From NCBI RefSeq assembly GCF_035046505.1, contig NC_089827.1:59152856-59216855 (forward strand): a DNA stretch of 64,000 bases, given 5' to 3'. Origin of the DNA: Tiliqua scincoides (Eukaryota > Chordata > Lepidosauria > Squamata > Scincidae). Under the pieces are notes generated by a model. The model did no database searches, had not been told where the DNA came from, and saw only the letters and a program-made list of their open reading frames with translations. The position numbers were made by a program, and so were the translations under genes. Below, piece after piece: positions 48,156-61,700 of this stretch (positions are counted from its first letter, which is position 1; every line of letters begins with the position of its first letter).

Positions 48156-49337
48156 TCCCCCAGCTGGACTGCAGCTAGATCTGCCCTACCAGCAGGAAGG
48201 AGACCAGTAGGAGGCTTGCCTGTAAGTCTGTAGGGTCCCAGCTCTCCAAGCAGGCAGTCCTTCCAGCTAATCAGCAGCACCTCTGCTTTCTACCACTCAG
48301 CAGTCTGTTTGAATAGTCCCCTTAGTTAGTGAGCCAGATAACACAAGCTTACAAAACTGAGGGTCAGAAAAGTTTTGCACTGACCCTCCCCCCTGAGGGC
48401 TGTGTAGTCTATTGCCCCTAGAAGTAATTAATTGGCCATAAACCCATCCAGCCACTTAACACTCTCAGGCTTCTCCAGTTTCAGTTACCAATTGTTCTCT
48501 AACCCTAAGAGCTTTCAGTCCTGGTAGTCAGGCCAATTTGGTAAACCCCCTGAAACTGTGCTTCAGCCTGAGCCCCCCTGACTCAGCTTGAACCTAGGAA
48601 CAGGTTCCTGTTACTGGGTCTCCAGGTTCCAACTCAATCACTCTGGATTAGCTCCTACAACCAAGTTCCCTTGTTCCATCAGTCCCAATAATCCAGTCAG
48701 TTATAATAGATAGGATTTACTGAATATAGATTTAAAGAATAGTTATACAGAGCACTGCATCAGTCATAGATTTCAGAATTTAGGATAGAACATACCAATA
48801 CAATACTCAGCACTAATAAAACAATAAAAAGCTAACTCCTATCACTCACCAAAGTGTTACACTTCCAGAGTCCAGTCTAACCCATCCCTGCTGCAGTCAA
48901 GGGGGGGTCCATCTTGTCAGAATAGACAAAGCTGGAACAGAGGAAAGCTCTTTCCCTTCACCTTTATAGATCTCCTGACCCCTCCACCAATCAGAACTTT
49001 GATTCAGCAGAACATTCTAGGGGTGGAGTGCCACAAGCCTCCTTGCTCATGGTGGACACCCCCTCCCAACTTGAGAAGTTCACAGCTGTATCTTGTTTAT
49101 CAAGTTGGCCTTGGATCCAATTTAGTAGCTTTGTACCCTGAGGGCTCTTCGAGGAGGCCTCCTCCACAGTTCTCTCAGATCTGGAATGAACTAATTAGAA
49201 GTTGGTTACAGCTGGGCCTTGTAACTCAGGCCTAGCAACATGCCTACAAGCAGAACTTTCCTTATTCTGATGTTACCTGATCACCAATATTCACTTTTCT
49301 GTCATAAATTTCTCCCAAAATTGATGGTGGTTTGATA
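48156..49337. other. Unassigned repeat-like stretch
   Basis: On the minus strand GATTGGTGGAGGGG and TCTATAAAGG near 48970-49000 resemble the CCAAT/TATA layout of an LTR promoter, but I could not define ends. I see no exon. Confidence 0.3.
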
Positions 49338-49340
49338 TGA

Positions 49341-49576
49341 ATTTGGGGTGCCAATTCCAAAAATGGCATCTGTTTTGTCCTATCACATCTAGTTTTGGAG
49401 ATACAGTATAGCTTCATTAGTGAATGGTTCAAGCAGCTTCCTCATGAGGAAGCCGTGGTATAGGCTTCCTCATAAGGAAGCTGCTTGAACCATTCACTAA
49501 AGGGGCTATGCCATGTCTCCAAAACTGGATGTGATAATGCAAAATGGATGCCATTTTTGGAATCAGCACCCCAAAT
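49341..49576. repeat. Large inverted repeat, 114-base arms
   Basis: The arms 49341-49454 and 49463-49576 are reverse complements at about 98 of 114 positions, with the 8-base spacer GTGGTATA. The arms start ATTTGGGGTGC and pass through GTGAATGGTTCAAGCAGCTT to GAGGAAGCC at the loop. No terminal repeats or target duplication that fit a known MITE were found. Confidence 0.85.
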
Positions 49577-49872
49577 ATACCCAGGAATTGGTGTAACATT
49601 TAAGGAAGCAAAATGTATGTTGGCCTGTGTAATCGGTCCAAAAGTCCAGCATATCATTAGCCAGTCCGTTGGTTTGTTAGCAGAGTCGTGGGTCCGTGAG
49701 TCAGTAAATCAGAAGTTCAGTCCAAAACGCAGAGCTGCAAGTCATTCCATGAGTTAGTAGTCCAGTAGGCCAGTTAGCCACAAAGTCAGTCCCTTCAGTC
49801 AGCAAGCAAGTCTCCTTTCCGTCCTCCACTCTCTCTCCACTACAACCCACAAACCCTTCCTCTATCAGGTGC

Positions 49873-50797
49873 TGTTACAAAAAGGGTTGTTTTGTTTAGG
49901 GGGGAATTATTACGCTACCCTTATTGGAACCTCAGGATCGCAGGCTGGATAACAAGACTGCTTAATGCAGAGAAATTCCCTTTTAGCTTAAAGAGGAGAC
50001 TGGGAAAAAGATAACTTTTAATAAAAGATTATAGTTTTATTACAAAAGCACAAAGGTAAACATAATGCACATGGAAAAAGTGGTAAGTATATGTTCCCTG
50101 GTCCTAGTACTTGAATGCAGGGTACCTAGCTTTCATGGTGGTTATGTATGGAGAGTATTTGGTGCATCCGAGGAAATTAGAAAAAGGAAAGGTTGTAGGG
50201 AAGGATTTTAGGGGTCCCTGGTCTGCCAAACCCAGTTGCTGACTAAAGATGGGGAGAAAAAAGGGGGAGAAGGAGAGCAGTCCTGTAGAGCAGTTGGATG
50301 GGGGGGAGTCCTGTGTGGAGGACCCTCTGACACAACACAAATGTGTTGTGTCCTTGGAGGGGGAGCCAGAGAGAGAGAGAGAGCATGTGGCAGAAGCCCT
50401 CTTTTTAAAAGGGGTTTGCACCCTTACTACCACCAGCAGGGTGTTTGGAGTCAGGATGTCCCTTATCAGCAAAATTCAATGGGGTCTAATGGCTGGCTTC
50501 CTAGTTGGGGGAACTCAAACAATACCCTAAATGGGCAACCCAGGAAGGCAGTTCAAATTTTGCATACGGTACTTAAGCAGTGATTGAGTTAAAACAATAC
50601 AATGAATAGGAGACACTTAAACAAAGATTTACTATGCCAGACTTCTTCCTAGGGAGGTGAATTTTGTAACCATGAGCTTGTGACTTGACCAGAGTTTTTT
50701 GAAAAAGTGTGCTGGGAGAAGTGTGGTCCACATGATGTTTTAGTAACATAACCAGATATAAAATCACAACTAAGGAAAAAGGGATTTTCATGTAACA
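49873..50797. mobile_element. Candidate solo LTR (retrovirus-like fossil)
   Basis: The block starts TGTTACA and ends TGTAACA, which are reverse complements and give TG...CA ends. The 4-mer GTGC stands on both sides (49869-49872, 50798-50801), a duplication size used by gammaretrovirus-like elements. On the minus strand an AATAAA-type signal region lies near 50020-50045 and a TATA-like stretch near 50400-50410. There is no internal region, so it is a solo LTR of about 925 bases. Confidence 0.55.
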
Positions 50798-51537
50798 GTG
50801 CTCCTTTTATGCCTGAGGCCCTCATTGCTTCTAGGGGCTGCAGCTGTGCAGCACAGTCTGCTCAAAGCCCAGGCCTTAAACCTTAAAGGGGCCACTGCTG
50901 ATACCACGTGCTATCTCCTCGCCCAGTCTTCTTTGATTCCAATGCAGAGCAGGCTGTTTATTACCCTCAGAAGGGCAAATCCTCAGGGGAAGCTCCCACC
51001 CTTTTTGACTGGCAAGTGCTGCTAATATATATGCAGGCATAGGAAGTCTGCTGAAGCATGATTAGCAGCTTTGGAGGAGGAACCTACACACCTTTTTTTA
51101 AATACAAAGAATGCCCCAGATTGCAGTGATCAGTTGGTGGAAAATTCCTTGTGGGGTGACTCTCTTAGATGCCACTCAGTAAAGCATTTTCCTGGAATAG
51201 CAGCACATTGGTGCAAGTCTAACATGGGCTGGCAATATCCTCCTAAGGTTTTATGCAGTTATTCTTTAAAGGCTATAGTAAAGCAGGGTCTCTGAGAGGA
51301 ATTTTATCAGGGGGTACAAAGTTTCTCTTGGCTCCCTTCCCAGAGGGGGGGAGGGGATAAAACAGCAAGGGAGGCTGGGGAGGAGGCAAAACAGAACAGT
51401 GAGAGGGTGGTGACAGCCAGAAAGTCTTTGGAGCCCAGGTCTACTGGGCTTTCTAATGCAGAATCCAGGTCTACCTGCCTGCACAGTATCAGCAGCTAGG
51501 TACAGTCATATGGAAAATCAAACACACTACTCAGGGC
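50798..51537. other. Gene-free stretch
   Basis: Nothing could be assigned apart from a G-rich run near 51340-51360. Confidence 0.4.
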
Positions 51538-51712
51538 TAAATCCTATCCAGTTTTCCAGTGCCAGTGCAGCCATGCCAATGGGGTAGGTGCTACATCCTG
51601 TGGTGGGAGGGCAATCATGGATGCCTCCTCCAAGTTAGGCAATATCTGTTCTTTTCCCTCAAGGCTGCATTTCAACTACACTGGCAGTTGAAAGTTGGAT
51701 AGGATTGGGCCC
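51538..51712. mobile_element. Harbinger-like MITE
   Basis: GGGCTAAATCCTATCCAGTT at the left and GAAAGTTGGATAGGATTGGG..CCC at the right are inverted. TCA flanks both sides. The inner text (GTGCCAGTGCAGCCATGCCA) matches the copies at 19834 and 31320. Confidence 0.6.
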
Positions 51713-51833
51713 TCAGTCTCTCTAAAAGCTTTTAAATAGAGAAAATCATTGTGCAAAATTAGCATAATCATATTTAGGATCATACTTGAATAGAAAGTGT
51801 CCTGTTTACACCCAAACATACTACAGGTTGAGC

Positions 51834-52259
51834 CTCATTATTTGCATGGGTTCCAGTCCTAGCACTCAGGTTTGGATGGCAAAAAAAGCAAATTCATTCA
51901 AAAAACCATGTTCCCTTGCTCCAGTGATTTAAAAACAGCCTTGCTGACCTTTGTGATGTAAAATAAGAGTCTTTAAGAAGACAATCATCAATCAGTCCTC
52001 TAAGGGCTTAGAGAGGCGCTTCAGGGGGAAGGGAGGGGTCAGCTGGAGAGAGGATTGATGAATTGTCAGCCACCTGCCTTCTCTCTCTCTCTCTCCTTAA
52101 GGAGGCTATTGTTAAAGGACTGTTCAGTTTTTTAAACTGATTTTAAAGGGATGCATTTTTCCCCTTCTCCAGGAATCAGCACATTCCTTCCCATTTGCAG
52201 TGGCCATTCCTGTTGAGTCAAATCAAGTCAAAAATCTGTGTATAAATAGGCTGGACCTG
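51834..52259. mobile_element. Tc1/mariner-group MITE
   Basis: TA is present on both sides (51832-51833, 52260-52261). The left end CAGGTTGAGCCTCATTATTT and the right end AAATAGGCTGGACCTG are inverted. A (CT)n run lies inside near 52078-52096. Confidence 0.6.
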
Positions 52260-52732
52260 TACTTCAGTAGCTGTAGTCCTGCAGCTGTCTCCCTAAGCTC
52301 CTATACATTTCTTCATGGCAAGTGGATCTACAAGACAAAGTTTTACTGTACCAGTTTCCTCCCAGATTTGACACTGTGTTAAGGAGAGTCATGTGTGCGT
52401 TCCTCAGCCTGGTATCTATGGCTTGTGGTGACAGCCACTACCATGCGCCTACAGTGGTGCCCCAGCATCCCACATGGGCCATAAGACCAAGTGAAATTGA
52501 AAAATGTAAGATCCTGGGAAATTTATGGTCCTCTCCTTTGGCTCCTGGACCTGGGTACAAATTACCCCCTTTAACCCCCCCCCCATGAGTCCTGTAGTAA
52601 AGCACACCTTGATGTAACTCTGTATTTGATAGTAAATCATGTTTCTACAGTGACATCTTAAAAGAAAATAGAAGAAAGGAGAATTTTAAAGCAAAGTAGG
52701 TGCTGGAGCAAGTCTGATGAGAAGAGACAAAG

Positions 52733-55700
52733 ATGAATCTAATGGATGTGATGCCAACTTCCATCTCATGGCTGTGGGCCAGGGTCTCACCTGGCTGGAA
52801 AAATCTCCCAACACAAGTCCTTTCTCTCCTACTGCTTGCTCTGCTGGTTGATTACATGAAGCGCAGAAGATACCCTCCAGGACCTGCCCCTCTACCTTTC
52901 ATTGGGAACTTGTTGCTTATGGATATGAAGAATCCACATCATACTTTCCAACAAGTAAGTACCACCTGGATGCATTCAAAGGCACAGTGTGTTATGGTCA
53001 CCTTTGCCAATTTGATGCCTGGAGAAACTCTTATAACTGTAACTCCTGTAACTTTAGGAGTTGCATAGAAGTAAATTTCACCGGAGGAGGAGGAGGTTCT
53101 CCTGTCGTGGAACTGCAGTATAGTGTTGCGGGAAACCTGAGGAAAATTATGGTTGCTAGCAACTTCTACAGGTATAGGAGCCTAATGAACAAAGGTGGGA
53201 TTGTATGTGGATGAACTGGTGACAGCTTGCTCACTAAGGCTTCCTTGTTTAAGGGCTGGGAACAGGTATGTGTGTAGTTTGTTAATTTAGTCTGTAATCC
53301 TATGCAACTTTCCTGGAAGTAGGCCCATTAAACACAGTAGGATTCACTTCTGAGTAGTCATGCCTAGGATTGTGCTGTAAGACTCAGAAGTTACCAAATG
53401 CTGGGTAGTTATAAACCAGAGTGTAGAGAAACTGCTGATGGATAAATTACACTTTGTATGGCAACTGATTTGCTGCTTCAGTGCGTGCCTTCTAGTGGAC
53501 ATCTCTGACTTTGAAGGGAAGGGAAACTCAGGGTGGTATACATTATTCCTCCTTTTGTCCTCTCAACAACTGTGAGTAGGTGAGTCTGAGAGATAGTGAC
53601 GGCTCAAGGTGTCCCAGGAAGCTCCATGGTTGAGCAGGGCTTTGAACCTGAATCTTTGAGATCTAAGTGCAATTCCTGAACAACTATACCATCCTGTGTC
53701 TTATGCATGCTGGTTAGTGATTGTGGAAAATTGGTGCAAAGGAGCCTTGCAAGTGGCCTTACAAGGGGTGAACTTGCAATTGAAAGCTCATCATTGCACC
53801 CAAGCCATAGAAAAAAAGAAAGAATCTCATGGGTAGGGATTTTGTGACCACCCTGTACTTTAGTCTGTGAACACTAACTATGAGGTGCTACTCCCCTTGG
53901 TCAGTCTGCCTTCTCCAGGTACCTTCCCTGATACTTACTAGCAATGGCGCTCTCTAGTTTCCTCCACATGTTTGTATCTCACTTTTGTCACAAGCAGCTA
54001 AAATAACTGCTCTATTGTTCCTCCTTGGGTAAGGCATTCCTTAGGTGAAGTGCCACCACTGTAAAGACCTCATCTCTAATCCCCACAAAATGAATCTCTG
54101 TGGAAACAATGGATGGTGTAAGCAGAAATTTAATATGAGAGTTTATGCTATTAACTGAGCTTGGAAATCTTGGTAATTATAATTAGTTGATGATGAATTT
54201 CTGTTATTTAAACCAGAACACTACCTCAATTTCCTTATTGTTGCTTATTAAACTCTCAGTTGTCACTGTTGAAAGTGAACTTTGGATAGAATCTTTGTTT
54301 TTAGGTATAAAACTTCTGGCATTTAAAAAAAATTCTTTTGAAGAAGAGTGCTGAGCTTGAAATGTCTCTAAAAATTTTCCAGAACATACTGCTGCACCAT
54401 TTGTCAGTTCTGTTTAGTTAAACGTCTCCTCTAGCAACAGTTTTCCTTCATAAAATGTCTCCTCTAACAACAAATTGAGTTTTCTTTATTTAATTTAATT
54501 TTTTTCTTTTATAGCTGGCAAAAAAGTTTGGAAAAGTGATGTCAGTGCAGATTGGATGGAAGAATTATGTTGTGCTGAACGGTTCCAAGATGTCAAAGTT
54601 GCTGCTAGAGAAAGCTGAGGACTTTGCTGACCGCCCACCAGTTCCGCTTTTGAAACTAGTAGGGCGTACAAGAAATTCTGGAGGTAAGTGTTGCTCATCC
54701 ACTGGTAGGTGGATGTAACAGTACAGAGTAGAAATAGAACTCGAAAAGATCCCCTTTGATCAGGCCAAAGACCCATCTAGTCCAGCTTTCTGTATCTCAC
54801 AATGGCCCAGCAGATGTCTCAGGGAGCACACAAGACAACAAGAGACCTACATCCTGGTGCCACTCCCTTGTATCCGGCATTTTAGGCCAAAGTGAATTGT
54901 GATGGGGCCTGATCTGGTCTTTAATCCCGTTCATAGCAAAGTTATTGTACTGTGGATATTGTCTGTTAGTGGATACTGCAAAGATCTCAACAAAAATGCT
55001 TCTGTGTAGATCAGGAGTGGCCATTGCTTCAACTTTAGGCCTCCTGAACCTTTAGCAATTGTATAGAGCAGGAAATTTCAGCAGGTGCAGCTTGTCATCT
55101 GATATAGGCCTAAAATTGAAAGGTTGCCCAGTGCTGATGTAGGTAGAGTACTGTCAATAGCCCAGTGGTTCTCAAACTGGAGTGTCACAGCGCCCCAGCC
55201 AGAGAGCCCTGGCCTCTGCACCCTTAAGGGGCGGGGTGGCACTGACACAGCCCCCAGAATCGTGTCACTGTCAAGGTGTGCAGGGGCTTGCTTCCTCTCA
55301 CCAGAGGCTGGAGCAGACTCCTGGGGGTGTGGGGAGCCCTGCACCAGTCTTTGCAGGGCCCCTGAAGCGCACAGACACTCAAAATAATGATTGCAACCCA
55401 CTTCCGATTTTCGATGGTGAAACCAGAAGTGGGTCATGATTGTTAATTTCACAGTTTGCGCACTTCGGGAGGCCCTGGGGAGGCAGGGCTCCCTGCACCC
55501 ACAGGAATCTGCTCCAGCCTCTGGTAAGTGGAAGCAAGCCCCTTCGTGCCTTAACAGCAACACAGTTCTGGTGATCGCATCGCTCCCCCGCAAGAACTTA
55601 CAGCAGGGCTCAGACTCCCTGACAGTTTGCGAACTGCTACCATAGCCCTATATCAGTTTTGGTTAAGGAGGAGACTTTAGTCATCACAAAGGAGACCTAC

Positions 55701-58700
55701 ATGTTCTCTCTGCTTTCTTGCTGGTCTGCGCACAGAAAGGATACCAATTAGGAAGTGGAATGCAAGTCAGGGAAGAGGGAAACCAAAACAGCACACAGAG
55801 CAAGTATGCAGAAGGGCAGTGGTTCTCAAATTCTCACGTGGAGTTTGAGAAGCACCAAGTCTTTGTGGGGGCAGGGGGAAGGCAGCGACACGACCCCCAG
55901 GATCGCGTTGCTGCCGGGCTCTCAGAGGCTTTAAAAAAACTTGTCTCTGCTTGCAGCAGTCATCTGCAGGTGCGGAGAGCGGAACTGTCTGTAGAGCTCC
56001 CTGCATCTCGGAATGTTAGAAAAATGCGATCACGACTCACTTCCAGGTTGCGATTGCTGCCTGCCCCTTAAGGTGCTAGAGGCACTCACTCTTAAGCTGC
56101 TGTTTGAGAACCACTGCAGTAGAGTAAGGTTGGCACTCAAGGTTTTAAAGAGACACAGCAGACGCCTGCGGCAAGAAACACAGACATTGGGGAGAAGAGA
56201 CGGGGATATTTTAAACAGCAGGTGGGTCCCACAATGAAATTCATGCCAAATGCAGTTTCTCTTACCTAGTGGTGTGCTGACCTTTGTTCCTTTCAGTTAC
56301 TGAATTGAAAAAGAAAGAGGGAAAACAGAAAAAGGGAAGTATGGAAGAGAGTGGTGAGCTAGAGGGTGCGGAGCAGAAGTGGAAGTGTGGAGGAGAGCAG
56401 TGTGGTAGGCTAGAGCATCACCAGCATTTGAGCCCAGGACTCCTCTGCACTTCGTCTTTCACCTCACCTCTCTTCCTTTTCCAATCCAAGATACAGGAAC
56501 TGGAGGATCAGCAGTGGAATAGACAACAGAGTTGGGTACCCCACATCAGTCTGATGCCTAGGTGACCTTTTCCGCTGATATGATGGACAGGCTGACCTGT
56601 CTGGATCATGTTAGGTTGCAGGGACTGGATTAGAGTCTAATATATTTAACGGGCATTCTTATGCACCTTTCTTGCTCTCTCTGTTTTTAATCTTCCCAAG
56701 TTTTTCTCTTTTGTTCCATCTGTTTTTCCTCTCCACCATCATTCACCAAGTGACTTGTAAAGTGCTATGTAGAATCTTGCTAATGATAAGCTTGAAAATG
56801 TAATTGAAAATCCTTCCCTCCTGTCAGAAATTGATGTTTCTCTAGGAATCCAGATTCTCTCTCTTTAACCTTTATAGGCTTCTGTAGAAACAAAGCTTTG
56901 GGGGGAGGATCCCCCCTTTTAAAGTTTCAGATATTTGCAAACCTCTGGAGATTAGTGAGTACAAAGGAACAATCTTTGTCTTGGTTACATTCCTACTGGC
57001 ATGGAGTGGGAATTTAGAAATATATTGATAGATCAAGGTGCTTGTGTTTTTCTTGTAGGTCACAAATGACTAGAAATGATACATGTAGATCAAGGGTGAC
57101 CAAACATTTTGGCAGGAGGGTCACATCATTTCTCTGACACTGTGTCGGGGGCCAGGAAAAAAGAATTAATTTACATTTAAAATTTGAATAAATTTACATA
57201 AATGAATATATTAGAGATGGAACTTATATGAATGAATGAATGAAGGTCTTGTAGCAGCTCAGGGCCTATAAAAGGCCTTGCACAAAGCAAAGCTGACCTT
57301 TCCTTGGCTGCTGCTGCATCACAGATATCAAACGGCAAGAGGTGGAGAGAACCCTTGTCCCACAGCTCACACAAGCGGTTGAACAGTCACCCTCACGCTG
57401 AGAGCAGCTGTGTTGGGCCAGCATGGGCTCCAGCAAGTCTCCAGAGGGCAAGAGGCTCATTGGAGACTGGGGGCTGCCTGCAGGCCAGATTGGGAGCCCT
57501 GGAGAGCCACAAGTGGTCCCTGGGCCAGGGTTTGGGCACCCCTGACCGAGCTAGTAAAATGGGCAATGACTATGGAGTGCCATGGATTTTGGTGGCTCTG
57601 CATGAGCCTTGCATTGCCAAGTCTGACCCTCAACGACCCTGGAGACATGCAGCAATGATGTTATCACAAAGTGCCTCAGAGAGATGATTGAGGCTCCTCA
57701 GCTGTGTGTGAGTGACTCTGACAAAAAAGGAGGGGGAGAAGAAACCAATAGAAAGCCAAAATAGCAGAAGGTGGACAAAAGAGGGTCAAGTTCTCCTTGA
57801 GGCACCCCTGAAGATAGAGGAAAGACCCCTGGAAGGAAACTGTGAAAGGAGGGACTCATTACATACACCCTGATTTACCCCAGGAGGGTTTCACCTACTG
57901 GAGATGGAGGCAAGACAGGCTCACGTATGGGAAGGCCCCCCCCCCTTTTGAAGGGTATCTTGCAAGAGGATGTGACAGCCTGCAGAAGAGGACCCTTGGG
58001 TACATCTGGCCAGCCAAGTAGTATGGTACTCTTATTACACTTGGAGCCACCTGACCATGCAGTTCCTCCATACAGCAAGATGGGAAGCAGGTTAACTCAA
58101 AGAAAGTGACTGCATAACAGTTATATAAGGTAAAGCAACCACTGTTTGTGTTGACCGCTGTTTGTGTATGGGATTTTGTTTTGTTGTTGCAATGCATCCA
58201 TCAAACTCTCCTCCCTTAGCAAAGATTCATGGGTTCATGGATATAGATGCAGAGTTGCGAAGGCAACAGGACATTGGGAAGTTGTTGGCTGCCAAATGTC
58301 AACCATGTGAAGAGCAGTAATGTGGCCTGCAGTGCAAATTAGCATAGGCTGATCAAACATGGCAGCTGCTATGGGACATGAGAGCTTCTTTTTATTTTTT
58401 CAATGCAATATCCTCCCGTTCAGTGTAAAACCTTTTTGAAGCAGATTTTCAACAATAAAATCTCTAGACTACATCTAATGAGGTCTAGAATTTCCTGTCC
58501 TTAGCATAACAAAAGAAATATTAATAAAATCATGACATAATTTACTTTTTGCCTTGTTCCTGGGAGAAGAGGAGAGAACAAAGTATGATTCGATAGCATT
58601 CTCTTTCATATTTTTCAGGATTCTTCATGGCATCATACAGCAGTGGCTGGAAGCAGCAGCGAAGATTTCTTGTCTCCACTTTGAAGAACTTGGGCATGGG

Positions 58701-61700
58701 GAAGAAAACACTTGAAAAGAGAGTGTCTGAAGAAGCCGAATATTTGTGCTCCGAGTTCAAATCCAAAGAAGGTATATCTCATTCTGAGGGATATGGTGGG
58801 CTGGGTGTTGGATTGTATATAGAAGAGGTATGGACTTCATGGACATGGCAGTAGTAATAGAAGGTTAATCAAAATTTGTTTTGGGGCTGCACTTGAAAAG
58901 ATGTGAACGATGAACACGAGTGGACGTGAGGTGATCCTTGAAAGCTTAGGGGGGACTGACTGCGAGATCTAAAACATGACCACCACGCTTCCTACTGTAT
59001 GATTTTTAGGCATTGCAACAGGCCTAAGAACTTTCTATAAAGCTTCATATAGAATTGTACTGCTGCCTTCCAAATCATCATTTTTCTCATATCTGAAATG
59101 GATAAATGTCCAGATAGTTCATGAAACCAGAAAGCCTGCAAAGGAGATCATATTAAATTGAGCTGAATGCCAAAAAATGAGGACACAGTATGGAAAATCA
59201 AAGAGGCACATAGAAAAGAGCAAGGTATGAAAAGCATTAAAAACAAAAAGTTTCTACTGAGCATGGATGGGAGATAAAGTAGGTAAAAAGAAAATGGTAA
59301 GGAAGTGTGAGATCAGTAAGTAGAAAATTAGTTAGAACAGAAAAATTGCAACTTCACGATGAAGCAACATGAAAAGGAACTCACTGAATATTTGCAATAA
59401 TACCTGCCTAAATGATCACCCCTGATTTGTTTCAGCTGTGTTGCACTCTTGACAGCTATACCAAAGGAAGCAGCTGCATTCTGGGGCTAATCAGGACTTG
59501 TTTCTTGCCAGATTAACCTTGTATTCTGTATTGCTGTTTCACACAGTGCTCAACTTTTCAAAATAGATCCCCTGTGTTATCAGAGTTATTACTGAATAAA
59601 TAAATAAAAATGCTAGCATGTCCTGGCAATAGAACTAATGTATGGATAAGAAAATGAAGCAGAATCAAATAGCACACCAACACTGTGAATAGCAGGAGAA
59701 ATAATATAAATTGTATGTGTCATGAGGCTATCAAGAAAATAATTTCCGCTTCAGATCATATTGTTACATCCCAGATTTGATTGCAGTGAGGCACCTTGTA
59801 GTCAGAATGGAAGAAAAATAACACTGGAGCAAAATATAATCAATTTTTGCAGTCATGTTGTGTTTGACTGGATTTTGTGTATATAGTCAGTCCTCATTAT
59901 CCCTAGGGTTAGGTTCCTGGAAAACCTAGGGGATACTGAATTAGCAGGTACCAAATCATTGATACTTCAAATCATTGGCAAGAATGGGGTTAGGTTCCAG
60001 GGGACAGTCTTCACTGTACTCTCTATGAACGTTATGAGCCTAAATCTTACAATGAAGTCTGTGGGCTGAATGATAGCAAGGGCAGCACTCAGTATATCAC
60101 ATTGACTCTTTGTATGGAACAATTTGTAACTCTTAGCATATTAATATTTCTTCCTAACAACATTATACATATATAAAACATATTGCACTGTGTGTGAATG
60201 GCATCCAAGAGCTTGAACAGTTCTTCTTGGGCTTTATCCTGGGAGCCCAGAGAGAGCACAAACAGCTCCTATTGTGTTGCAGATGGCATTCAGTAGATAG
60301 CACACAGCCACTCCAAAGAGAGGCACCAAAAGTTTGCTAAGAGAGCAAACTTTTGCCCTGTGCAAGGCAGAGAAAATCTTGTTAGCTGTTGGAGCAATGC
60401 AGAGATCTACAAATAGAGCAAAAAAATAGTTTCCATAGTTTGGCAAATGGCATTCAACAGAAACACACACCGACTCCAAAAGAGAGAGGTTACCTTTTAG
60501 GAGTATGCTAGTATAACACTTGCTTAAAGAGAAGTTGGCTACATACATGATGACACACACCTAATCTCTTTGTTGTTGCATCTCTCTTCAGGCTCTCCAT
60601 TTAAGCCACAAATGATCGTGAGCAATGCAACTGGCAATATTATGTGCATCCTAATATTTGGTGACCGCTTTGAATACAATGATGAGGCATTCCTGAAACT
60701 AATGCATTTAGCTGAGGACCTGGTGAAGGCAGTAAGCAGAAACATTCCCCAGGTACCTTCCTTGGAGAACAAACAACACATGAACGCCTCCCACCATCTG
60801 AGGTTTGGTGAGCAGGCATGTGAGATGGGGCTTTTTCAGTTCCCGCATCTCACCTATAGAACACCTGTCCAAAGGTGCCTTCCTGACCTGCTGTTAGCTG
60901 AGAAGTGTTGAAGTGCTTCATGTTCTTTGTTGAGGCTTGCCTCATTGACAGGGCCAGGTGAAGTCAGTTTGAATGGTGGATTGGAGGAGGCAGAAGCAGG
61001 TGCCCTGCGCATGACACATGCTTTCCCCCATCACTCCCACCCCTTCATTTACTTGATACACTCTAGGCTGCCACCACTCTACTTTCCTAGCTTCCTCTAT
61101 TGTTCCTCAGGCTCTGTTATAGGCAGCAAAAGCAGGAAGCAGACGATGAGCAGTAGCAGCACCTTTAGGGGAAAAAAGGTGGGGATTGCTCATTATACCA
61201 ACAACAGTGGCAGCAATGATTTGCACCTTCAGGTGTGTGGGGGGAACGGACGGACCAAGATTTCTATTTCATAAATGCTGCTACTTTAATACTATGTTCA
61301 CATCTGTTTTGATGATGTAATGGTGTGTGTATTGAACCTTTATTAGGATTCTAGGAGAAGAAGTTTTTAAATGAGCTTATTTTAAATTTAAATTGATATA
61401 ATATTCCAGCACAAAATTTAACTATTTCAACCTTGAGCGAAAAAGCAAAGAATGAGGATGAAGTTCAGACAAAGGGTTTACTTTTCTTCTCTGTGAAAAG
61501 GGAGCTTCTGGGGAATGTTTGTCAGAGCAAAATTTCATTTCCAATGAGATACTGATAAATGCTACTTTACGATGTACATTTTCTGATTGCAACTATGCCA
61601 GATGATGTCTCAAATATCCTGGTTGTCCTATATTCCGGGACCACATCAGAAACTTGGGAAACTCTATAATGAAATTGCTGCCATTCTAAGGGAGATTGTG

